DNA of 64,000 bases from Pagrus major (Eukaryota; Chordata; Actinopteri; Spariformes; Sparidae). Below are positions 33,934 through 43,282 of the stretch, piece by piece. Numbering within the stretch: position 1 is the stretch's first letter; every line of letters starts with the position of its first letter. The stretch lies in assembly GCF_040436345.1 (NCBI RefSeq), contig NC_133235.1:18748660-18812659 (forward strand), in the 5' to 3' direction. The notes beneath the pieces are model-generated. The model saw only the letters and a list, made by a program, of their open reading frames with translations. It was not told the DNA's origin and searched no databases. Made by a program: the position numbers and the translations under genes.

Positions 33934-34899
33934 TCACACTGAGGCATCATTTGGAGGGATGGCTGCCACTGTATTGAGGTTGTAACTCTCATCTCCCCTC
34001 CGGGATGAAGTGCTACATGGCACAGGGAGATGCCTTCTAAACCTTTGTGCTCCAAATACAACATGGAGCAGCGGGTTCAAGCAGCAGTGGAAGTAAGGCA
34101 GTGTGTAAATAATACACCTTGCATAGTACATTTCGTTTGTATATTCCAGAACATCGATCACCATCAAGTACTCTATAAAGGCTGTGATATTGTATGGTAC
34201 CAGACTAACAAAAAACACAACAATCATCCCCAAACTCAATCTTAAAGCCTGGTGATGTCTGTTTGTCCCGCACATTTTGATAGTTATCCACATATGGACA
34301 CAGCAGAATCTAATGATAATGAACGGTACGAGAAAGAAAAGGCCAAAGCGCACGGCGAGGTTAACATGGATCGTAGTAAATGATACTGTACCTGACATCG
34401 TAATGCTTGCAGCAACACATACCAGCCATATCACAATGCTAGCTTTTAGGACACAGCATTTTTGGTGGGCCTGTGCAGACAAACACGAAGCATGCATCAC
34501 AGCAACATAATGACTCAACGTGATGGCAGTGAGGATCAACACGTAGCTGTGCAGCCCCAGAAAAAAAGCCCCTATAAATATTCTCTCGGTCCAGCCCTCA
34601 AAGATCAGGTCATGGAGCATACGGTAGGCCTTAAAAGGCAGGGTCAAAGTGAGGCATAGGTCAGACATTGTAAGTTGCAGATGCCAGATGCCAGGTGTGG
34701 TCTTCCAAGCTGGTCCCCTCAGAAGAACCCACATGAGGAAGCTGTTTCCAGGTACGCTGATGCAGAAGATGATGATTACGCACACAGAGTGGAAGAGATG
34801 ACAGAAAGGTTTCTTCACTCTGATTTCATCATCAACATCAAAGTCAGGGTCAAGGTCATAGTAGAAACTGTCATTGAATTCAGTGTCAAGACCTTCCAT
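33934..34899 (-). CDS. Atypical chemokine-receptor-like GPCR (degenerate motifs), copy A
   Basis: The protein has 321 residues with seven predicted helices and an acidic, tyrosine-containing N-terminus (YYDLDPDFDVDDE) like chemokine receptors. Helix landmarks present are GNS in TM1, SDL in TM2, W in TM4, P in TM5 and VPYN in TM6. Key motifs are altered. DRY is SHY (129-131). The TM3 cysteine of the conserved disulfide is replaced (Glu at about 105), and no cysteine is found between TM4 and TM5. NPxxY is NPLLH (275-279), and the TM6 tryptophan is Leu. A splice acceptor (TTTCTTCAG) sits upstream of the ATG, so a 5' non-coding exon is likely. It is probably plasma-membrane and poorly G-protein coupled: a decoy/scavenger receptor, or a decaying gene. 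The nearest subfamily is not assignable. Confidence 0.75.
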   Translation of the reverse strand: MEGLDTEFNDSFYYDLDPDFDVDDEIRVKKPFCHLFHSVCVIIIFCISVPGNSFLMWVLLRGPAWKTTPGIWHLQLTMSDLCLTLTLPFKAYRMLHDLIFEGWTERIFIGAFFLGLHSYVLILTAITLSHYVAVMHASCLSAQAHQKCCVLKASIVIWLVCVAASITMSGTVSFTTIHVNLAVRFGLFFLVPFIIIRFCCVHMWITIKMCGTNRHHQALRLSLGMIVVFFVSLVPYNITAFIEYLMVIDVLEYTNEMYYARCIIYTLPYFHCCLNPLLHVVFGAQRFRRHLPVPCSTSSRRGDESYNLNTVAAIPPNDASV

Positions 34900-34982
34900 T
34901 GTTTACTTGTTGCTGTTTCTTTAGGAAGTGACTAAAGCTCTGAATCCTGAAGAAATGAAGATACACTGTCCACGTAATGGCC

Positions 34983-35945
34983 TTCTCATCCAGAATTAGA
35001 CAGTCAGCAAAAAGACGATGCGACAGTCAGGATAAAGTCTTCTGGCACCAAGTTTAATGAAGACTCCTGCGGGCAGGTAGACATGAATAAGGAGTGGAAA
35101 GATACAAAATGGTGTCCAGTATGTGTTTGTAGATGATGCATGATATAACACTTGTTTAAACAGGAAATGTGCAGAGAAACCAAAATCAATATTTCATCTT
35201 AAACTGTATTATTAAGATTTCCACAATTATGCCCCAAACAGATTGAAATCATAGCAAACACAACATATCCATACACAGCACACAGCACAGGCTTGCATAG
35301 AATAATATTAACTGTTATGAAACACGTGAATGTGAAATACACTTTAAAACATCCCATGAATAATTTATATTCATTAGTTCTCATAGAAGAAGTTATAAGC
35401 AATGAGAAATAACTTACAGATAATACTTTTGATGGCCTAAATCAAAGGATGGCAGTAGATGGTGTAACAGATCATACATCTGCTGGTATTTCCGTGACAG
35501 TAAGACATGTTTCCACACTTTCTGCTTATATCGCTTCAGTAGATGCACCACATTAACCACACGTTCTGCTGAGATCACTCAATGTATGGAGGATATGACG
35601 TTAATTCCTCACAATGCTTCAGAATACATTTTATATTTGTGCACAACTCTCACTTGAAGGAATGAATAAATAACTACAATGACACTCTTCTTTCGTTCAA
35701 CAGTCCCCTTTAATTCAATCAAGCCTAATCCAATATCAAACCCTACAGCCCCATATCACTCATACTTTTTAAACCACCATAAACCCCATAACTGCTTAAT
35801 TATAATTTAAGACCACCAGATGTAGGATCCACATCAAATTGTATTCAGTCATAGATACCAGCCACCTAAGCATACCTGATGTCTTTTCCCACCAAGATCC
35901 ATGCATTGTTACCTGAGAAATTAACTAAAATCTCGCAGCGTTAAA
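34983..35945 (-). other. Upstream non-coding part of receptor unit A
   Basis: Homologous to 37,598-38,541 over most of its length. 34,983-35,215 may hold the receptor's 5' untranslated exon. 35,695-35,945 is a copy of the dispersed repeat also found at the satellite borders. The conserved short open frames are not credible proteins. Confidence 0.5.
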
Positions 35946-36165
35946 GAAAGTACCTGAAAAATGTTCTACATCTGCCAAAAACAAAAAATGTTTGTCTTCA
36001 ATAACAGTTTAGCAGGTTATGCAATTCTTTATTTCCATGTTATCTGCGTGCAACCATGCATATTTAAAACCACTTTTATGAGACTTTGTTTTAAAAATGA
36101 TTCAATTGAACTGTTAAAAAGTCAACCAGAGATGATGTTTTCAACCAGCTCAAGAAGCTACCGTT

Positions 36166-36520
36166 AGCTTAATTAGAAAGCTTGCTACAATTGATCCATT
36201 CTAGGCTTGTAACAGTCATCAATTTAGACGGCGTCTAAAAATGAGGATACTGATGTTAACTTGCTTCAGTCTACCATGGACACATTGTTTAAGAAATTTG
36301 AATTTAGAGTTTTAAATCTTGCATGGTTGTAAACTGCCATGATATGACAGGCATATGATAGACATAGAAACACCTGACAAAAGAGGATGAGGCTTTGCAA
36401 ACAGTCATGATTGAGATTTGCAAGTAATTACTTCTTATCATAAAGATTGGCTCAGTGTGGTCAATTAGACTGTTCTCATGTTTAAAAGACTCTAGACAAA
36501 TATAAATGTTTGTTGGTCAC
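36166..36520. other. Unit-specific spacer
   Basis: About 350 bp between the homologous blocks at 35,946-36,165 and the 3' end of receptor copy B, without a counterpart between 33,340 and 33,934. No gene. It explains why neighbouring homologous segments differ in spacing. Confidence 0.4.
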
Positions 36521-36566
36521 GCTGAGGCATCATTTAGAGAGATGGCTGCCGCTGTATTGAGGTTGA

Positions 36567-37514
36567 CTATCGTCTCAACCCCCCACCCCCACCCCCCCGG
36601 GATGAAGTGCTACATGGCACAGGGAGATGCCTCCTAGACCTTTGGGCTCCAAATACAACATGGAGCAGCAGGTTCAAGCAGCAGTGGAAGTAAGGCAGTG
36701 TGTAAATAATACACCTTGCATAGTACATTTCGTTTGTGTTTTCCAGAACATCGATCACCATCAAGTAGTCTATAAAGAGTGTGATATTGTATGGTACCAG
36801 ACTAACAAAAAACATAACAATTATCCCCAAACTCAATCTTAAAGCCTGGTGATGTCTGTTTGCCCCGCACAGTTTGATAGTTATCCACATATGGACACAG
36901 CAGAATGTAATGATAATGAACGGTACGAGAAAGAAAAGGCCAATGCGCACAGCGTTTTGAACATGGAATGTAGTAAATGATAGTGGAAGTGACACCCTAA
37001 TGCTTGCAGCAACACATACCAGCCATATCACAATGCTAGCCATTAGGACACAGCATTTTTGGTGGGCCTGTGCAGACAAACACGAAGCATGCATCACAGC
37101 AACATAATGACACAATGTGATGGTAGTGAGGATCAACATGTAGCTGTGCAGCCCCAGAAAAAAAGCCCCTATAAATACTCTCTCGGTCCAGCCCTCAAAG
37201 ATCAGGTTATGGAGCATACGGTAGGCCTTAAAAGGCAGGGTCAAAGTGAGGCATAGGTCAGACATTGTAAGTTGCAGATGCCAGATGCCAGGTGTGGTCT
37301 TCCAAGCTGGTCCCCTCAGAAGAACCCACATGAGGAAGCTGTTTCCACGTACGCTGATGCAGAAGATGATGATTAAGCACACAGAGTGGAAGAGATGACA
37401 GAAAGGTTTCTTCACTCTGATTTCATTGTCAAAGTCAAAGTCAGGGTCATAGCCACAGTAGTCAATGTATTCAGTGACAAGGCCTTCCATTGTTGTGGAC
37501 TGTTGCTGTTCCAT
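36567..37514 (-). CDS. Atypical chemokine-receptor-like GPCR, copy B (altered ends)
   Basis: A 315-residue paralog of the 33,934-34,899 receptor with the same degenerate core. DRY is CHY, the TM3 cysteine is absent, and TM7 reads NLLLH, so even the NPxxY proline is lost. A small insertion duplicates CCATTGT and adds an in-frame upstream ATG, extending the N-terminus to begin MEQQQSTTMEG. The C-terminus ends SSRGGGGGGLRR because an expanded C-rich tract (36,581-36,600 on the plus strand) shifts the frame. The tail seen in copy A (SYNLNTVAAIPPN-type) is still present out of frame. It is either a functional diverged receptor or an early pseudogene. Confidence 0.65.
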   Translation of the reverse strand: MEQQQSTTMEGLVTEYIDYCGYDPDFDFDNEIRVKKPFCHLFHSVCLIIIFCISVRGNSFLMWVLLRGPAWKTTPGIWHLQLTMSDLCLTLTLPFKAYRMLHNLIFEGWTERVFIGAFFLGLHSYMLILTTITLCHYVAVMHASCLSAQAHQKCCVLMASIVIWLVCVAASIRVSLPLSFTTFHVQNAVRIGLFFLVPFIIITFCCVHMWITIKLCGANRHHQALRLSLGIIVMFFVSLVPYNITLFIDYLMVIDVLENTNEMYYARCIIYTLPYFHCCLNLLLHVVFGAQRSRRHLPVPCSTSSRGGGGGGLRR

Positions 37515-38734
37515 TGTACTTGTTGCTGTTTCTTTAGGAAGTGACTAAAGCTCTGAATCCTGAAGAAATGAAGATACACTGTCCACGTAATGGCTTTCTC
37601 ATCCAGAATTAGACAGTCAGCAAAAAGACGATGCGACAGTCAGGATAAAGTCTTCTGGCACCAAGTTTAATGAAGACTCCTGCGGGCAGGTAGACATGAA
37701 TAAGGAGTGGAAAGGTACAAAATGGTGTCCAGTATGTGTTCGTAGATGATGCATGATGTAACACTTGTTTAAACAGGAAATGTGCAGAGAAACACACACC
37801 AATATTCCATCTTAAATTGTATTATTAAGATTTGCACAATTATGCCCCAAACAGATTGAAATCATAGAAAACACAACATATCCGTACACAACACACAGCA
37901 CAGGCTTGCATAGAATAATATTAACTGCTTTGAAACATGTGAATGTGAAACACACATAAAAACATCCCTTTAACAACTTATATTAATTAGTTCTCATAGA
38001 AGAATTTATAAGCAATAAGAGATAATTTACAGATAATACTTTTGATGGCCTAAATCGTAGGATGGCAGTAGATGGTGTAACAGATCATACATCTGCTGGT
38101 ATTTCCATGACAGTAAAACATGTTCCCACACTTTCTGCTTATATCGCTTCAGTAGATGCACCACATTAACCACAAGTTCTGCTGAGACCACTCTCAGTGT
38201 GGGAAGGATATGACGTTAATTCCTCACAATGCTTCAGAATACATTTTATATTTGTGCACAACTCTCACATGAAGGAATGAATAAATAACTACAATGACAC
38301 TCTTCAGTCGTTCAACAGTCCCCTTTAATTCAATCAAGCCTAATCCAATATCAAACCCTACAGCCCCATATCACTCATAATTTTTAAACCACCATAAACC
38401 CCATAACTGCTTAATTATAATTTAAGCCCACCAGATCTAGGATCCACATCAAATTGTACTCAGTCATAGATACCAGCCACCTAAGCATACCTGAATTTTT
38501 TTTCCCCATCAAGATCCATGCATTGTTACCTGAGAAATTAACATTATCTTAGGGTCATTTTTGACCCACCAGTTAAAATCACCTTCAAAGTAAATTGCAC
38601 ACCACATAAAATCACACAGACACACACACATTGAGATTTTTTGCTACTGTTTGAGATCGGGTGCAGGTGTAAGGTCCAGGTGTAACCTCTCCACGACCCT
38701 ACACTTGACTCGTTTACAAACAAAACACACACAC

Positions 38735-38735
38735 A

Positions 38736-38797
<62 letters not shown>
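38735..38797. repeat. (GA)n microsatellite
   Basis: About 30 GA units inside the piggyBac relic. Confidence 0.95.
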
Positions 38798-38800
<3 letters not shown>

Positions 38801-38819
38801 GTGCTACTGATTGATTTTT

Positions 38820-39267
38820 TCAAACCAGGAAGAACAAGAGATAGAAGAGGAAGAGGAGGAGGAGGTATCTGAAGAGTAAGATGGGGAAGAATACAACCCA
38901 GACCACGATGCATCCTCTTCAGAGGAGGAAGAATTTCCCCAGACTGAAAGAGAGACATTTTTGTTGAAGAATGGCAAAATAACATGGTCTTCATCACCAT
39001 TCAATGACCAGGGCAGAAGGGCATCACAAAATATCATAAAGATGACCCCAGGGCCCACAACATATGCAGCAGCCCATGCAAAAGACATCGCCTCAACTTT
39101 CCTCATGTTCATCTCACCAACCATCAAGAAAATCATCCTGGAGATGACAAATATGGAGGGATTCCATAGATATGGTGATGAATGGAAGAAGGTGGATGAC
39201 ACTGACCTGCGTGCCTACATAGGACTCTTAGCAGGTGTTTACAGGTTTTTGAAGTTGGATTCCTATC
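38820..39267 (+). pseudogene. piggyBac (PGBD4-like) transposase fragment
   Basis: The acidic Glu/Ser-rich N-terminal region is interrupted by an in-frame TAA near 38,877. It is followed by the DDE_Tnp_1_7 start: ITWSSSPFNDQGRRASQNI, TPGPTTYA, MTNMEGFHRYGDEWKKVDDTD and YIGLLAGVYR. The frame is cut at the nested insertion at 39,268. The catalytic Asp residues lie in the missing part, so it is inactive. Confidence 0.8.
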
Positions 39268-39270
39268 TAA

Positions 39271-40069
39271 GGTCGGGTTCACACCTAAAGGTCCGTGAAA
39301 GGTCCGTGTTTTGATCCGAACCAACGCGAGGATGATACATTGTTTCAATTTTGAGTCGGTCCGGTTTGCGTTCACAAAGGCCAAACTCAAACAGTCCAAA
39401 GTCTGTAAACAAAACTCACATGGCTGCAACGCCCTTCTGTTATTGGTCAAACTGTTTAGGCGGGTAGACAGCAAATCTGTACATCAGATCAGTAGCCTAC
39501 TGTACATCATGGAGCGTCTGCTTACTTTTTACATTAGTGCTGATCTGGAGCGCTTACACGCAAACTTCAATGGACCGCGCGTATGAACGCCTCATAGAGC
39601 AGCGGGCATTAAATAATGTCTTGATCCATGCATTTCGCCGAAGACGCTATGCGATCCGATGATCGTACAGGAGCAGACGACAGGCTATAATGAGGGCCTA
39701 CCATGACGTTTTGTCTACACAAGCAGGACCAGTGAGGGAAGCAGACAATCACAAACGTGTAAAAATCACAAAGTTGGCTCATCATAAAAGCAGCTCTTGT
39801 TTATAGAATCCATGCATCTCCTTGAATGAATGAATGAATGAATGAATGAATGCCCCTATAGGCTACTGTACACACCAGAAATAATCCGCTCTGGAGTTCG
39901 CTTGATAGCGGACCGAGACCACCTCTACGAGGCGGACCAGGGTGCGGTTGTTTGGTCCACACCAGAGTTCGAGGGGAGCATTCACACCGACTCAAACAAA
40001 CTGCACCATGGGGCAAACGCTCAAGGGTTTGGTTTAACCGGACTAAACAAGGCTGGTGTGAACGCGCCC
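39271..40069. mobile_element. Nested Harbinger-like non-autonomous element with TAA target duplication
   Basis: The left end is GGTCGGGTTCACACC. The right end is GGTGTGAACGCGCCC, an inverted match with two mismatches in 15. TAA flanks both sides (39,268-39,270 and 40,070-40,072), as expected for PIF/Harbinger-type insertion. It interrupts the piggyBac transposase fragment. Short coding-like remnants near 39,510-39,680 are too decayed to name. A (TGAA)n run lies at 39,825-39,851. Confidence 0.75.
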
Positions 40070-40528
40070 TAAGATTATATCACTGTTTGCAAGAATGCTG
40101 TTTCCCTTCAATAAAGTGCATTCGAAACTACTTTCTGCCCATTTCTGCCACTTATACAGGGTACTATAATATAATCTTTTGCTAAAATATTATCTGTACA
40201 CCTGTGCCGCGCCTTTAGTAATAATAATAACAATGTTAAACCTCTACTACACAAACTACAAACTACACAGAAAACAATTATAACAAGTATGTTGAAATAA
40301 AAACGAATGGTATTCACAGACTAAATGCAGTCTTTCTACACTGTGAAAAGAGAAAACTCAGACATTTATATAGTGTGTGATGGGTAACAAGTTGTTTCTT
40401 AATGCAAAAAAGATTTTGGGTTGAAAATACAATAAAGCTCCTCAATATTATGGGTTTAATGGAGGCAGGTCATTTTTGACCCCTAAGACAACCAGTGTAT
40501 ACAGGAAGTTAAGACCGCACAAGGGTTA

Positions 40529-41290
40529 AGAGAAAAAAAATAATGGACAACTAAGGAAACTGAATCAAAAGCTGAAATATCTCATAATGACTCCATATTT
40601 TGTCTCATATTTGCACACAGGTCATAATTAGCCCACAATGAATCTGCATTAGTGAGCCATTGAGAAATATGGTGGCCGCAATCTGATAATGAGAATGATA
40701 ATATGGCCGCTGCATGACAGTCATAAACCTTTTATATTAAACAGATAATGGACGATGTTAGCAGTAAATAAAAAAAGAAAACATTTCTCCAACTCTCATG
40801 ATTTTTATTTGGCATCAGCAAATAACAATATATTCTTTGTCAACTTTGTAAACAGCTTCTTTATTTGTTTGTATGTTTGTTCAGAAAAGCAAGTTCACAG
40901 CAAACACCTCATTATCATACATGCATACATGCATACATACAGTACAAGGTTAATCTATTCAGCATTATCAATTTAATTTCATATTCTCAAGTTTTATTCA
41001 ACTCTCTCTCAATATTCTCATTCTTTCTTCATGTTGTCGTAGCCATACTTTTATTTAATGTTTTTTAATTTCAGTAAATTCTCAGAATTTGATTCCACAT
41101 TCTTGTATTTTCATTATGAAATCTCATTTCATTTAATCAACAATTAATGAATAGATATCCCGTAACATAATGCAAAGAGATTAAAAAAATAAATAAATCC
41201 CCGACCTTAGACATGCACTCAGTTACTGCTCTTTGTTTTTTCAGTAACTGTTTATTCCTTGTCTCATTTAGTTAATCTGTCTGGCACTTT
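40529..41290. other. Non-coding stretch
   Basis: AT-rich, no gene. Short (ATGC/ATAC) runs near 40,920. Confidence 0.5.
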
Positions 41291-41296
41291 TCCTGA

Positions 41297-41342
41297 AGGA
41301 AAATACTTGCACAGCAAAATTTTGCTGTGCAAGTATTTTCCT
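41297..41342. repeat. Perfect 46-bp palindrome without spacer
   Basis: Two exact 23-bp inverted arms (41,297-41,319 and 41,320-41,342) with no loop. It lies just beyond the 3' UTR of the receptor at 41,868-42,881. A spacer-free perfect palindrome is unstable, so a recent template-switch event or a sequencing/assembly fold-back is likely. Confidence 0.9.
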
Positions 41343-41410
41343 CCAGCCCATTCTGCTATGGCACAACATGAAAAACAGAAGTGAAAACAGCTGAACTAGA
41401 TTCCAGCTTA

Positions 41411-41867
41411 GCTTTATTCATAAACATTACAGGAACAGCAGCAGTGGGCATTCATCAGGGCTGAGAAAGTGCAGCAGTGAAACCATTTGCAGACATCATT
41501 GGTTAGATGTTTTACTTTTGCTTCTTTTTTACACATATTCATCATAGATCTGGCACATTTTATGTAAAAATAGACCCAAGTAGACCCACATATTTTTAAG
41601 GAACTATTCAAAACATAAAAATTAAGGTAATACTTCATTTTACCGGTCTGCAAATTTCGTTGACATTATGTACAAATTACTATCATTTCTGGTTGATTTA
41701 GATGGTATTATCATAATTCATTATTGTGGTAATTAGGGAGTAATGACATTTTCAGACCTGCAAAATAAAGTGTTACCAAAATCAAACATAAAATACATTT
41801 TGAAAAAACAGTATTGCGTTGAAGCATTTACAGATTTGGATAAATGTCTCATTTCGAAAGTGAAAGT
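41411..41867 (-). other. 3' UTR of the XCR1/CCR12-like receptor
   Basis: Minus-strand sequence downstream of the stop codon contains an AATAAA signal at 41,413-41,418 (TTTATT on the plus strand). No other coding region is present. Confidence 0.45.
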
Positions 41868-42881
41868 CTATTTTGAGGGTAGTTCCAGTATCACGGCAGA
41901 GTTTTGTGCAATAAAAGCTGCATTCTGAATAACAGAAGTGTTCTGGCCAGCGCCCTTGTCTGTGCTCTTTCTCTGGGCTTTCTGGCAGCGTAGAAGTTGC
42001 AAAAGATGTCTTCGTAACTTTTGAGAGAGCATATACAGCAGAGGATTCATACAGCAGTGAGAAAAAGCAAGTATACGAAAAATAGAATGGGCAATGTATA
42101 TGCGTTCCTTCGCATTACAGCCCCGGGGTTCATAAAAAGCCTGGATGAAAATCAAAATATTGTAAGGACCCCAGCAGATGAAGAAGGCTGCAATGATACA
42201 AAACATCACCACTACAGGCCTGTACCTTTTCCTGTTTGAAGCCTGCAGAACGGTCTTGAGGATGGCAGAATAGCAGAAAACAATGATGGCAAATGGGAGG
42301 AAGAAGAGCAGTGACACTTGGAGATAATATCCCAGGTTGACATCAGAGCTATCAGAAGTAGCCTCACAGTACGAACGATTGTCCCAGTAGGTTTCCACCT
42401 GTACTTTGACAGCATCACTCACAGATGCACCAATGCTGATGACCCAGGCAGCTGCACAGCCGGCTATAGCACACCTCTGCCTCTTTAGCTGGCTGCCTGG
42501 CCAGTTGTGCAGCACCACTGTTATGAAGCGATCCACAGTCATGGCAGTCAGCAGAATGATGCTACTGTACAAACCAAGAAAATTTGCTGCAGTCACAAAT
42601 TTGCAGACAAAGTCACCAAATACCCAGTGGTGCAGGTAATAGACGGCCCAGAATGGAAGTGTGAAGGTGAAGACCAAATCGGAGCAGGCCAGGTTCAGGA
42701 TGAAAAGATTTGTGACATTTTTCATCTTCTCGTAGATGAAAAGAACACATGCGAGGATGATGTTGCCTATGACACTGAAGATGAAGATCAGAATGAAGAT
42801 GGCACCACTGACGGTGTCAAAGTCAATCTCCTCACAATAATACACCACTTCATTGTCGTAGTCCACACCTCCATCGCCCAT
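41868..42881 (-). CDS. Chemokine receptor, XCR1/CCR12-like
   Basis: A 337-residue seven-helix GPCR of normal family length for immune-cell chemotaxis. Its N-terminus is acidic with Tyr residues (candidate sulfation) and a Cys. TM1 has GN, TM2 SDLVFTFTLPFWA, and TM3 starts with Cys93 paired in family terms with Cys172 in loop 2. The TM3 end is DRF (117-119) instead of DRY, TM6 is CWGPYN and TM7 NPLLY. All core motifs are thus near canonical. An acceptor (TTTCCTAG) lies about 15 bases before the ATG. A good donor (CAGG|GTAAGT) near 43,097 and a TATA-like ATAAAAG at 43,273-43,279 (minus) outline a 5' exon and promoter. XCR1 or fish CCR12 is the closest class by feel; the exact ortholog needs a phylogeny. 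Confidence 0.85.
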   Translation of the reverse strand: MGDGGVDYDNEVVYYCEEIDFDTVSGAIFILIFIFSVIGNIILACVLFIYEKMKNVTNLFILNLACSDLVFTFTLPFWAVYYLHHWVFGDFVCKFVTAANFLGLYSSIILLTAMTVDRFITVVLHNWPGSQLKRQRCAIAGCAAAWVISIGASVSDAVKVQVETYWDNRSYCEATSDSSDVNLGYYLQVSLLFFLPFAIIVFCYSAILKTVLQASNRKRYRPVVVMFCIIAAFFICWGPYNILIFIQAFYEPRGCNAKERIYIAHSIFRILAFSHCCMNPLLYMLSQKLRRHLLQLLRCQKAQRKSTDKGAGQNTSVIQNAAFIAQNSAVILELPSK

Positions 42882-43097
42882 TGTGGAGTTGTAGGTTTTC
42901 TAGGAAACAAAAGTACAAAATAAATTTGACAAAGTGTACTCAGGGCTGAGCACGTCTCCAACTTTCCAGCAATTTTTCATTTCAAAACAAAGATTTCCTT
43001 CTAAATAATTTCAATATGGTGAGCAATTGAGTACTAAGTAGGTTATGTTACGGTTAAAAATAAGGAGAGCAGTTACAGTAAGTGAGAAGCAACTTAC

Positions 43098-43282
43098 CCT
43101 GAACAATGCCTGTAACGTCCTCGGCTGACTTGCACTGTGAAAGAAAGGTCTTGATGTAGAAGTGCAAACCAATAGTTCCTCTTTTTATTTTCACATTAAG
43201 TCAGCAGTGTTTCATCAGTCTTCAAGTTTAAGCATGAAGGTACTTTGAATTAAAAAAAAAGAGGTTTGGCTTTTATCCAGAA
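43098..43282 (-). promoter_or_regulatory. Predicted promoter and 5' non-coding exon of the 41,868-42,881 receptor
   Basis: Read on the minus strand, GGATAAAAGCC at about 43,270-43,279 is a TATA-like box. An exon of about 150 bases would then end at donor GG|GTAAGT (exon edge at about 43,098) and splice to the acceptor next to the start codon. Placement is inferred from signals only. Confidence 0.4.

Larger units (their letters stand above)
33120..38541 (-). repeat. Tandem segmental units carrying the degenerate receptors
   Basis: Receptor coding regions, the ~230-bp block upstream of them (34,983-35,215 and 37,598-37,830) and ~700 bp of further flank (35,200-35,945 and 37,815-38,541) recur at an offset of about 2.6 kb. 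The piece 33,120-33,340 recurs at 35,946-36,165. A third, collapsed unit lies at 33,346-33,900. The right-most unit's homology stops at a TTAA (38,538-38,541), where the piggyBac relic begins. Confidence 0.85.
38538..40528 (+). mobile_element. piggyBac-type transposon relic
   Basis: Bounded by TTAA at 38,538-38,541 and 40,524-40,527. Inside each end lies GGTCATTTTTGACCC, and the right end finishes GACCGCACAAGGGTTAA, typical of fish piggyBac (PGBD4-like) elements. It contains a (GA)n microsatellite (38,735-38,797), a transposase fragment and a nested Harbinger-like element. Most of the transposase, including the catalytic region, is missing. The left end sits where homology to the neighbouring receptor unit stops. 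Confidence 0.7.

Noticed and set aside
33442-37256. Plus-strand frames antisense to the receptors (for example 33,442-33,822 and 34,462-34,659)
   Set aside because: They are shadows of the conserved minus-strand receptor sequence. Their conservation between units follows from the tandem duplication.
34983-37830. Short conserved minus-strand frames upstream of each receptor (about 61 codons, HISCLNKCYIMHHL)
   Set aside because: Present in all units only because the DNA is duplicated. They have no continuation or domain, and probably overlap a 5' untranslated exon.
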